The translations under genes and the position numbers were made by a program. From contig CAISDL010000100.1 of the NCBI GenBank assembly GCA_903884065.1, forward strand, positions 1-40,062: a DNA stretch of 40,062 bases, in the 5' to 3' direction. The notes beneath the pieces are model-generated. The model saw only the letters and a program-made list of their open reading frames with translations, was not told the origin of the DNA and did not search any database. Below, piece by piece: positions 33,468 to 40,062 of the stretch. Position 1 is the stretch's first letter. Every line of letters starts with the position of its first letter. The stretch comes from an uncultured Actinomycetes bacterium (lineage in GTDB: Bacteria > Actinomycetota > Actinomycetes > Mycobacteriales > Mycobacteriaceae).

Positions 33468-34646
33468 TTGAACTCTCCGGATATTTTTCCAAGCTCGATT
33501 AATCCTGTTGTGCGGCAGAGATTTTCCAGTTCAACAACATTCGGGATTCTGGGCACGTACCCGCCCACTGTCTGCGGTCTGGCGACATTCAGTGCAGCCT
33601 TGGCGGACGGCCTGGAGACCAATGGCGCTGATGTCAGCGTCGTACGGGTGTCCGACGGGTCGTCCTCCCGCGATGTCCGAGTCGTCGGTGAATTGGTCAA
33701 CGGCTCGCCGACATCGGTCGCGGCATGTTCGGAACTGTTGAACCAGAACAAGATTGCCGTCATCCAGCATGAGTATGGAATCTACGGCGGCGTCGATGGG
33801 GACGAGGTCGTGGAGATCATGAGGGGCTTGCGGGTTCCCTCCATCGTGGTCGCGCACACGATTCTCAAACGTCCGTCTCCTCATCAGCGTGCGGTGCTGG
33901 AGGCGATCGCGGCAATGGCCGACCAGGTGGTCGTGATGTCCGAAGCCGCCAGCGAACGCCTGTGCCTCGGCTACGACGTCGATCGGCGCAAGATCAGCAC
34001 GATCCCCCACGGCGTGACCATCCCCCGCAAGGCCACGGTGCGGCGTTCGGGGCGGCCGACACTGTTGACCTGGGGACTGCTGGGACCGGGCAAGGGTGTC
34101 GAGCGTGTCATCGACGCGATGGTCTCCCTGCGCGGACTGCCCGGCAACCCGAGGTATCTGGTCGCCGGCCAGACACACCCGAAGGTTCTGGCCGCAGACG
34201 GTGAGGCATACCGCACCTCCCGTATCGAGCAGGCCCGGCGCCGCGGGGTGGCCGACGCGGTGACCTTCGACGCGGGGTATCACACGCTGGCCTCACTGAC
34301 TGCGCTTGCCCAGTCCGCGACCGCTGTCGTGCTGCCCTACGACTCCACCGATCAGGTCACCTCGGGTGTTCTGGTCGACGCGATCGCGACTGGCCGACCG
34401 GTGATCGCCACCGCGTTCCCACACGCCGTCGAACTCCTCGGCGGCGGCGCGGGAATCGTCGTCGACCACGACGATCCGCAGGCTCTGGTGTCTGCACTGC
34501 GCCGCGTGGTGACCGACCCCTACCTGGCCGGCTCGATGGCCGAGGAGGCGCGCCGGCTGGCACCGACGATGGCCTGGGCGGTGGTGGCCAAGCAGTACCT
34601 GCAACTGGCCCATCGGCTCATCGCCGAGCGTCCGGCGCTGGTATGA
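33468..34646 (+). CDS. GT4-type glycosyltransferase
   Basis: 392 aa from the TTG at 33468 (weak GGACGGAA upstream); a GTG at 33510 would drop 14 residues and is possible because the first residues are poorly conserved in character. GT-B fold: ILGTYPPTVCGLATFSAAL at the N-terminus, VIQHEYGIYGG, IPHGVTIPR, LLTWGLLGPGKGVERVIDAM and the acceptor/donor region LPYDSTDQVTSGVLVDAIAT with a GRPVIAT segment. GT4 retaining enzymes often use GDP-mannose or UDP-glucose. It is the first gene of a coupled operon; its ATGA overlaps the next gene. Confidence 0.85.
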   Translation: MNSPDIFPSSINPVVRQRFSSSTTFGILGTYPPTVCGLATFSAALADGLETNGADVSVVRVSDGSSSRDVRVVGELVNGSPTSVAACSELLNQNKIAVIQHEYGIYGGVDGDEVVEIMRGLRVPSIVVAHTILKRPSPHQRAVLEAIAAMADQVVVMSEAASERLCLGYDVDRRKISTIPHGVTIPRKATVRRSGRPTLLTWGLLGPGKGVERVIDAMVSLRGLPGNPRYLVAGQTHPKVLAADGEAYRTSRIEQARRRGVADAVTFDAGYHTLASLTALAQSATAVVLPYDSTDQVTSGVLVDAIATGRPVIATAFPHAVELLGGGAGIVVDHDDPQALVSALRRVVTDPYLAGSMAEEARRLAPTMAWAVVAKQYLQLAHRLIAERPALV

Positions 34647-35659
34647 GCGCGCCCGGCCCGAACTTCGATCACCTCCTGCGGTTGACCGATCATCGCGGCA
34701 CCTTCGAACACGCCAGCTTTACCGAACCCCGTCGGGAGGGCGGCTACTGCACCGACGACATGGCTCGCGTTCTCGTCGTCGCTGCGCGGCAATCCGGCTC
34801 TCCGGCCGAGGCGAACCGTCTCGCCCGAGTCGCCGTCCAGTTCCTCAACGACGCGCAGTCCTTCGCCGGCCCGTGCCGAAATCGGATGGATCGCAACGGG
34901 CGGTGGACCGACCTGCCGGCAACCGAAGATGCCTGGGGGCGGTGTCTGTGGGGCCTGGGGACAGCCGCGGCAAGCAGCGACGTCTCGCTGATTCGCAGGC
35001 TGGCCGCCATCCAGTTCCAGCGCTCAGCCACGGTCCGCTCGCCGTGGCCGCGGGCGATGGCCTTCGCAGCCCTGGGAGCCGCCGAAATGCTCACGGCTGA
35101 GCCTGGGCATCCCGCGGCCCGGGCGCTTCTCGCCGACTATGCCGCCGGCCTCGCCGGACCGAACGGCGACGCCGCCTGGCCCTGGCCAGAGCCGCGTCTG
35201 ACCTACGCCAATGCCGTACTGCCCGAGGCGATGATCGCCACCGGGGTCGCACTCGAAGACGAGACGCTGCGGCGGCGCGGCCTGGATCTGCTGGCCTGGC
35301 TGGTCGACTACGAGACAGCCGACGGCCACCTCTCACCCACGCCCGTCGGGGGCAGGGGGCCGGGGGATCCCCGGCCCGGATTCGATCAGCAGCCGATCGA
35401 GATCTCCACCATCGCCGACGCATGTGCGCGTGCCGCGTGTGTGGACCCCAGTCCCGTCTGGCCGGACACCGTGCGAGCCGCCGCCGCCTGGTTCGAGGGC
35501 GCCAACGACGCGGGCGTGGCGATGTGGGATCCGCAGACCGGCGGCGGATTCGACGGGTTGCACGCCGATGGGGTCAATCAGAACCAGGGCGCCGAGTCCA
35601 CCCTGGCCGCCCTCTCGACCGTGCAACACGCGCAGCGCCTTTCGACCGTGCCGCAGTGA
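34643..35659 (+). CDS. Alpha/alpha-toroid (six-hairpin) glycosidase-like protein
   Basis: 338 aa, coupled by ATGA to the glycosyltransferase and by GTGA to the next gene. Helical-repeat pattern with GGYCTDDMARVLVVAAR, DRNGRWTDLPATEDAWGRCL and WPWPEPRLTYANAVLPEAM, which recall six-hairpin glycosidases that accompany GT4 and GH130 genes. Acidic residues (TEDAW, DDMAR) could be catalytic. No signal peptide, so it acts in the cytoplasm. The reaction is not known. Confidence 0.7.
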   Translation: MSAPGPNFDHLLRLTDHRGTFEHASFTEPRREGGYCTDDMARVLVVAARQSGSPAEANRLARVAVQFLNDAQSFAGPCRNRMDRNGRWTDLPATEDAWGRCLWGLGTAAASSDVSLIRRLAAIQFQRSATVRSPWPRAMAFAALGAAEMLTAEPGHPAARALLADYAAGLAGPNGDAAWPWPEPRLTYANAVLPEAMIATGVALEDETLRRRGLDLLAWLVDYETADGHLSPTPVGGRGPGDPRPGFDQQPIEISTIADACARAACVDPSPVWPDTVRAAAAWFEGANDAGVAMWDPQTGGGFDGLHADGVNQNQGAESTLAALSTVQHAQRLSTVPQ

Positions 35660-37134
35660 CGTCGAGGCTGGCGGATCTCGTCAGGCGCAGCCCCCAGCGT
35701 CTCCCGGCCGACTCCGCGCGAGTCATCACCCAGCTTTTCGTTCCCGGCCAGGAGGGCTTCGAACATCAGGAATCCCGCGCGGGCGTGGTGCTGGCGCGCA
35801 TCCTGGGGTTGAGCGAGAACGAGGTGTCGGCGGCGTTAGGCGACGTCATCGACCGATTCGATGGACGCCACGACGATCTGGTCGGCATCTTTCGTCGCCA
35901 TGCGGCCGAGCTTGCCGACCGGCTCAATCCCGACATCGAGATCTCCGACGATCGAATGCTGCTGCTGGGCGCCGTCTTCACCAGCGAGTACGCCATCGAG
36001 GGCGCAGCGCTGTGCAACCCCAGCATCGTTGTCCACCCCGACCAGACGGGAATGACCTCGGGCAGCGTGCGATTCGTGATGAGTGTGCGTGGCATCGGTG
36101 AGGGACACCGCTCGTCGATCGGGTTCCGGACCGGTGTCATCGACTCGGCGGGGCGGCCCCGGGTCGATGACTGCGCCGCGCTGGCCGCGGTCGGAACCAC
36201 CGTGCCGGGTCTGCTCGACGCCGAAGTCTTCCGCGTCGAACTCGCCCGCCTCGACGACGCCGGTGAGGCGGCCGACTACGTCCTGGACGGGCTGGGCGAA
36301 CGCTTCACCCGGACCGACCTCCACCACCGACTCGCCATGCTGCAGACAAACCTGAGCACCCGCGGCCGTGCGCAGGAGACGATCGCTGACATCCAGGCCA
36401 TCGCCGAGCGGACGTACAGCATCGAATTCTCCAGCCAGACAGAACTTTCCGGGCGCGTGCTGTTCCCGTCGATGCCCGCTGAGGCGGCCGGCATGGAAGA
36501 CGCCCGCTTCGTCCGCTTCACCGACGACGACGGTTCCGTCACGTACTACGCCAGCTATACCGCCTACAGCGGATCCCACATCCGCCAGCAGTTGCTCGAG
36601 ACGCGGGATTTCGAGTCCTTCGTCTCCACACCGATGGTTGGAAGCGCCGCGGCGAACAAGGGTCTGGCATTGTTCCCCCGTCGGATCGGTGGTCGATTCG
36701 CCGCCCTGTCGAGAGCGGACCGCGAGTCGAACGCCATCGCGTACTCGGATCGCCCCTTCGTGTGGACGAGCGCAGTTCCCTGCCAGCAGCCGGCGGAAGC
36801 CTGGGAGGCGCTGCAGCTCGGGAACTGTGGTCCCCCCATCGAAACCGCTGCGGGGTGGCTGGTGCTCACCCACGGCGTCGGGCCGATGCGCACCTACCGC
36901 ATCGGAGCGATCCTGCTGGATCTCGACGATCCGACAAGGGTCATCGGCCGGCTGCGGGAACCCCTGCTGGGCCCGGCCGCCGACGAGCGGAACGGCTACG
37001 TTCCCAATGTCGTCTACTCATGCGGCGCGTTGGTCCACGCCGAAACACTGGTGCTGCCGTACGGGATCAGCGACGGCGCGATCGGGCTTGCCACTGTGCC
37101 GATGCCCGACCTGCTCGATGCGCTCAAAACCTGA
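35656..37134 (+). CDS. GH130 family glycoside phosphorylase-like protein
   Basis: 492 aa from the GTG at 35656, inside the stop of the previous gene (GTGA). The frame runs further upstream but overlaps that gene. A five-bladed beta-propeller of the GH130 type is suggested by AVFTSEYAIEGAALCNPSIV, PAEAAGMEDARFVRF (GxEDxRF), VPCQQPAEAWEALQLGNCGPP, GWLVLTHGVGPMRTYRIGAI and NVVYSCGAL. GH130 enzymes phosphorolyse beta-mannosides to mannose 1-phosphate. A helical N-terminal extension of about 90 residues is present. With GT4 and toroid partners, it may recycle or trim an intracellular mannoside. Confidence 0.85.
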   Translation: MTSRLADLVRRSPQRLPADSARVITQLFVPGQEGFEHQESRAGVVLARILGLSENEVSAALGDVIDRFDGRHDDLVGIFRRHAAELADRLNPDIEISDDRMLLLGAVFTSEYAIEGAALCNPSIVVHPDQTGMTSGSVRFVMSVRGIGEGHRSSIGFRTGVIDSAGRPRVDDCAALAAVGTTVPGLLDAEVFRVELARLDDAGEAADYVLDGLGERFTRTDLHHRLAMLQTNLSTRGRAQETIADIQAIAERTYSIEFSSQTELSGRVLFPSMPAEAAGMEDARFVRFTDDDGSVTYYASYTAYSGSHIRQQLLETRDFESFVSTPMVGSAAANKGLALFPRRIGGRFAALSRADRESNAIAYSDRPFVWTSAVPCQQPAEAWEALQLGNCGPPIETAAGWLVLTHGVGPMRTYRIGAILLDLDDPTRVIGRLREPLLGPAADERNGYVPNVVYSCGALVHAETLVLPYGISDGAIGLATVPMPDLLDALKT

Positions 37135-37139
37135 CGCGG

Positions 37140-38681
37140 TCAGCTGCCGTAAAGATGCAGGATCCGGGCTGCGGTCGTGGCGACATCGCCACTCAGGGTC
37201 ACAACGGGCGGACCGCCGCGCTGATGGATCACATTCGCCAAGACGACGACGTAGGTTTCCGACCCGGGGTCCACCCACAGCGTCACCCCGGTAAACCCGC
37301 CCTGGCCGAAGCTCCCGACGGGAAAGATCATGCCGCGCGGCCGTGATAGGGCCGTATCGATATCCCAGCCGAAGCCGCGCAGGTCCTGCCCACTGATCGC
37401 CGGGTAGTGCGGTGCCAGCAGCGGGTCCGTCGGGTTGGGGGCAGTTTCGAGGGCTTCTCGAATGGCGATGTTGGCCGCTTCGACCTGGGCGGCGTCATGT
37501 CCGGGCTGCTGCGGGGTCGTCATCAGTTGCAGGGTCGACTGTTTCAGCGGGAACGAGCTCGGGCGCCCGGCGAGGCGATCCAGCAGTGCCTGCGCGTACC
37601 TGCCGACGTCGCGCACCGTCGAGAACACACCGGCACTGCCGGCCACCCCACCCATCCGACGTGCCGTCGGGTCATGGACGGTGCTGCGAAGCGGGCGGTC
37701 GATGTCGGGGTTGATGCCCGGGGTGTCTTCGTCTCGTGCCGTCGGCGCGATACGCGTGAGCAGGGCGGTGCTCCACGTCCCTTCCGGACATGGTGCACTC
37801 TCCGTCGCGGTTGGCTCCACAGCGATGGCGTTGCCGATGATCCGGTGCGGACCACACGCTTTCGACACCGGAAGATAGCGGGTGTCGGTCATGCCCAGGG
37901 GGGCGAAGACGTTGTCCTGAACGTAGACATCGAGAGGTTCGCCGGTGATCGTCTCGACCAGTGTGCCGAGAATGATGAAGCCGATGTCCGAGTAGTGAAA
38001 GACCTCACCGGGGTTGAACTCGACGCGGGCGTTGAGCGCGCGACGGATGCCGTCCGCCTTGTCCGGCGCCGTCAGCCCCCAGGGCCCGTCATGGCTCAAG
38101 TCGCCGGCGATGCCCGAGGTGTGGGTGAGCAACATTCGCAGCGTCACCTGCGCTCGTCTCGGGTCATCGGCAGTGTTGAACGCGGGCAGGTACGTCTGCA
38201 CAGGTTCGTCGATCCGAACCTCGCCCCGTTCGTAGAGTTGGAGCACGGCGGTGGTGGTCGCCAGGACCTTGGTCATCGACGCCAGATCGAAGATGGTGTC
38301 CTCGGTCATCGGCTCGGCGGGCGAGGGTGCGCCGTCCAATCCCGGTTCGCCCGGGAGTTTTCGCGAGCCGAACGCCTGGCGGAAGACAATCTTGCCGCCG
38401 TGCCCGATCTGCAGCACCGCCCCCGGCATCCGGGGCGTCGCGATCGCGTCGTTCACCAGTCCGGCGACCGGTGTGAAATCACCCTCGGGAACCACGTTCT
38501 CGGTGGTGGTAGCCGGTGGCCCCGGGGTTGCCGGTGCATGTGGGGTTGCCGGTGCGGGTGGGTTCGCCTGGGTGGAGATCACCGGCGGCGGCGCATGTCC
38601 GCATGACGGAACCGCGGCGAGGCCGACGATCAGGGCGCCGGCGGCACAGGCCCGGGCGAGCCGCGCTCCTGACGTCGTCAC
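37140..38681 (-). CDS. Serine beta-lactamase-like hydrolase, putative lipoprotein
   Basis: 513 aa from the GTG at 38681. A signal peptide ends at a lipobox-like VPSC (Cys27), followed by a Pro/Ala-rich linker (32-60). The class C/PBP4-like domain has the SxxK motif SMTK (Ser135, Lys138), the YSD motif (230-232, usually YxN) and GQGG in FPVGSFGQGGFTG. The members are esterases, peptidases or beta-lactamases; mycobacterial relatives include LpqK and LipD types. Two insertions with Cys residues lie between 275 and 320. It is convergent with the GH130 gene, with 5 nt between. Confidence 0.87.
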   Translation of the reverse strand: MTTSGARLARACAAGALIVGLAAVPSCGHAPPPVISTQANPPAPATPHAPATPGPPATTTENVVPEGDFTPVAGLVNDAIATPRMPGAVLQIGHGGKIVFRQAFGSRKLPGEPGLDGAPSPAEPMTEDTIFDLASMTKVLATTTAVLQLYERGEVRIDEPVQTYLPAFNTADDPRRAQVTLRMLLTHTSGIAGDLSHDGPWGLTAPDKADGIRRALNARVEFNPGEVFHYSDIGFIILGTLVETITGEPLDVYVQDNVFAPLGMTDTRYLPVSKACGPHRIIGNAIAVEPTATESAPCPEGTWSTALLTRIAPTARDEDTPGINPDIDRPLRSTVHDPTARRMGGVAGSAGVFSTVRDVGRYAQALLDRLAGRPSSFPLKQSTLQLMTTPQQPGHDAAQVEAANIAIREALETAPNPTDPLLAPHYPAISGQDLRGFGWDIDTALSRPRGMIFPVGSFGQGGFTGVTLWVDPGSETYVVVLANVIHQRGGPPVVTLSGDVATTAARILHLYGS

Positions 38682-38848
38682 CCGGTCGACGTTAGCCGGG
38701 GTGTCGACAAGGCGTCATCACTGAATCCGGAGATTCGTTGCACGGATCCGACGGGTACCGCAAAATATTGTCACGCAAAACAAATTTTTGGGCATCACCA
38801 CGTATACGCAGGACGCTTCGTCCGCCGCTGAAGCCGAGGAGGTGGGAG
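38682..38848. promoter_or_regulatory. Intergenic region with an AT-rich patch
   Basis: 167 bases between the beta-lactamase-like gene and the RsbW-like gene. It includes an AT-rich stretch near 38760-38790 that stands out in this GC-rich DNA, and GGGTAC (38753-38758), which resembles the -10 of SigF-type promoters but lacks a well-spaced GTTT. GAGGAGG (38836-38842) is a strong ribosome site for the GTG at 38849. Confidence 0.35.
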
Positions 38849-39280
38849 GTGAAATTGGACCTCGCCGTGGGCCCGCGAACCCTCGACGACGTCCAGGAGG
38901 CTCTGGACACCTTCTGGTCGCGACATGATCACGTGCCGTCGGGTGTCCGCGTGCAGGTCGGGATCGCAGCCGCCGAAATAGCCGCCAACATCATCGAACA
39001 CGGACGCGCCGCCGAACTGCAGATGGAGATAGAGGTTCACCCCAACGAGGTCCAGGTGGAGTTCACCGATAACGGTGATCCCACGGAGATCGACCTTTTC
39101 GCGATTCAGATGCCTGACGAGACGGCCGAGGGGGGCCGGGGCCTGGCGCTCGCACTGACGGCGCTGGGTCTGCTGGCGCATTTCTGCGACGAACTCGGCA
39201 ACCACTGGAGGCTCGTGAGCAAGGCATTCCCCAGCGCAGGAACACCCCGCAGAAACGGTCATGACATCCCAAACCCCTGA
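38849..39280 (+). CDS. RsbW-like anti-sigma factor kinase
   Basis: 143 aa from the GTG at 38849, placed 6 nt after GAGGAGG; the longer frame from 38738 adds a basic head without family match. HATPase_c_2 domain: the N-box GIAAAEIAANIIEHGR, the DNGDPTE box and the glycine-rich EGGRGLALALTAL bind ATP. Such kinases hold a sigma factor and phosphorylate an anti-anti-sigma STAS partner. Neither is next door, so its partners are elsewhere. The end overlaps the DoxX-like gene by 20 bases. Confidence 0.87.
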   Translation: MKLDLAVGPRTLDDVQEALDTFWSRHDHVPSGVRVQVGIAAAEIAANIIEHGRAAELQMEIEVHPNEVQVEFTDNGDPTEIDLFAIQMPDETAEGGRGLALALTALGLLAHFCDELGNHWRLVSKAFPSAGTPRRNGHDIPNP

Positions 39281-39719
39281 TCGCGCGGCCGAGACGACCG
39301 CCCAGAAGGTCGGCCGCGTCGCGCTCGGACTGTTCATGATCGTCGCCGGCACCGGTCACCTGACCTTCGCCCGCGACGAGTTCAAGGCTCAAGTACCCCC
39401 CTGGTTCCCGGTGCCCGTGGATGCTGTCGTGCTCGCCTCCGGAGTGGCCGAAATCGCTCTGGGCGCAGCGATGATCGTGATGAGCAAGCGGCGCGCGGTT
39501 GTCGGACTGCTCCTGGCGGCGTTCTTCGTGGCGGTATTCCCCGGCAACATCGCTCAGTGGATGCACCATCGGGACGCGTTCGGCCTGAACAGCGATCAGG
39601 CCCGCCTTGTTCGTCTCTTCTTTCAACCCGTGCTCATCGCCTGGGCGTTGTGGTCGACCGGAGCCTGGCGCCTGCTCGGCCGGGCGTACCTGATCCGATC
39701 GGACGATCGAACGCGCTAA
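39261..39719 (+). CDS. DoxX-like membrane protein
   Basis: 152 aa with four TM helices. RVALGLFMIVAGTGHLTFA, VVLASGVAEIALGAAMIV, VGLLLAAFFVAVFPGNIAQW and FFQPVLIAWALWST are typical of DoxX/MauE-like small quinone-related membrane proteins. The ATG lies inside the RsbW-like gene, so the two are translated together. The function in this setting is unknown. Confidence 0.85.
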   Translation: MTSQTPDRAAETTAQKVGRVALGLFMIVAGTGHLTFARDEFKAQVPPWFPVPVDAVVLASGVAEIALGAAMIVMSKRRAVVGLLLAAFFVAVFPGNIAQWMHHRDAFGLNSDQARLVRLFFQPVLIAWALWSTGAWRLLGRAYLIRSDDRTR

Positions 39720-39795
39720 CGCCCGGTGTGCGACGATCGATACCGAATCAGAGGCCGCCGTCCCGGCGAGCACGTGAGAGAGGATCGGCGGATTC

Positions 39796-40062
39796 ATGGA
39801 CCAACGGCGCCGCGCACAGACCGCGGCCTTCACCTGTTCGGTCCTCGTCGGAGCCGCCCTGGCCGGTTCAACCCCGGCTGCTGCCGATCCGACGGACCCC
39901 GCCCCGACACCGACGCCGGCAGTCATCTATCCGACGGATGCGCCGCCTCCGCCGCCGCCCCCGGTGTCCAGCAACCCGATGACGCCGCGCCAGCCCCCGG
40001 TACCCGCGGCACCTGCCGCACCCCCGGTACCCGCGGCGCCTGGCGCACCCCCGGCCCCCGCG
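39796..40062 (+). CDS. Secreted Pro/Ala-rich protein, truncated by window end
   Basis: The first 89 codons are present and the frame is open at the right edge. A signal peptide (MDQRRRAQTAAFTCSVLVGA to about AAA at 34) leads into a Pro/Ala/Thr-rich region with seven consecutive prolines and then repeats of PPVPAAPAA. Such regions span the mycobacterial cell wall in RipA-, Apa- and Rpf-type proteins. The catalytic or binding domain would lie to the right, so I cannot name it. Confidence 0.7.
   Translation, partial: MDQRRRAQTAAFTCSVLVGAALAGSTPAAADPTDPAPTPTPAVIYPTDAPPPPPPPVSSNPMTPRQPPVPAAPAAPPVPAAPGAPPAPA
39994..40062 (+). repeat. 27-bp tandem repeat coding PPVPAAPxA
   Basis: Units at 39994-40020 and 40021-40047 differ at only a few bases; a third begins at 40048 and runs off the window. 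Each unit encodes nine residues of a Pro/Ala linker, so length variation stays in frame. Confidence 0.75.

Noticed and set aside
38753..38758. GGGTAC as a SigF-type -10 before the RsbW-like gene
   Set aside because: The nearest GTTG is only 12 nt away instead of 15-17, so the promoter match is not good enough to call.
1..40062. CRISPR arrays, tRNA or rRNA genes, complete insertion sequences
   Set aside because: No regularly spaced repeats, no cloverleaf-like or rRNA-like sequence and no transposase frame were seen on reading both strands.

Overview
The window is about 40 kb of GC-rich, gene-dense DNA from an actinobacterium, most likely a Mycobacterium/Mycolicibacterium-type organism. This rests on gene content: an LCP ligase with LytR_C domain, a lone P450, GAF-ANTAR regulators, Tap/EntS-like and DHA2-like efflux pumps, and secreted proteins with short signal peptides. 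It also rests on start signals, which include many GTG starts, ATGA/GTGA gene overlaps and several starts about 7 nt after a -10 hexamer, as expected for leaderless mRNAs. No rRNA, tRNA, CRISPR array or intact insertion sequence was seen.

Left part (1-9.3 kb): a short inverted-repeat segment at the edge; a secreted coiled-coil protein with an M15/VldE-like C-terminus; an MFS exporter; a cupin thiol dioxygenase followed by a decayed mhpA-type flavin hydroxylase; an LCP cell-wall ligase divergent from a homocysteine S-methyltransferase; and a TetR regulator divergent from an SDR plus RibD-like reductase pair.

Middle part (9.3-16.2 kb): a DctA-type symporter, a small unknown protein, a P450 with a good promoter, a glycerophosphodiesterase-like protein lacking catalytic residues, and two translationally coupled MFS transporters, the second closely KgtP-like.

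The most unusual region is 16.1-23.3 kb on the minus strand. Five tightly coupled genes encode an exosortase/EpsI-like membrane protein, a processive family-2 glycosyltransferase (BcsA-like, no PilZ domain), a BcsB-like periplasmic subunit, a GT-C-like polytopic protein and a membrane-anchored FG-GAP-like protein. I read this as a synthase-dependent exopolysaccharide system. Two GAF-ANTAR regulators and an exporter lie immediately upstream on the same strand (23.4-26.4 kb) and are candidate regulators.

Right part (26.4-40 kb): pirin and FMN reductase divergent from a TetR gene, with a perfect 14-bp palindrome between them; a family II (Mn) pyrophosphatase; a DUF4331 protein; an alpha/beta hydrolase; a small, possibly decayed secreted protein; CutC plus a spermidine-synthase-like methyltransferase; a three-gene GT4 / alpha-alpha-toroid / GH130 operon suggesting mannoside synthesis and phosphorolysis; a serine beta-lactamase-like lipoprotein; an RsbW-like kinase overlapping a DoxX-like protein; and a Pro/Ala-rich secreted protein cut by the window end.
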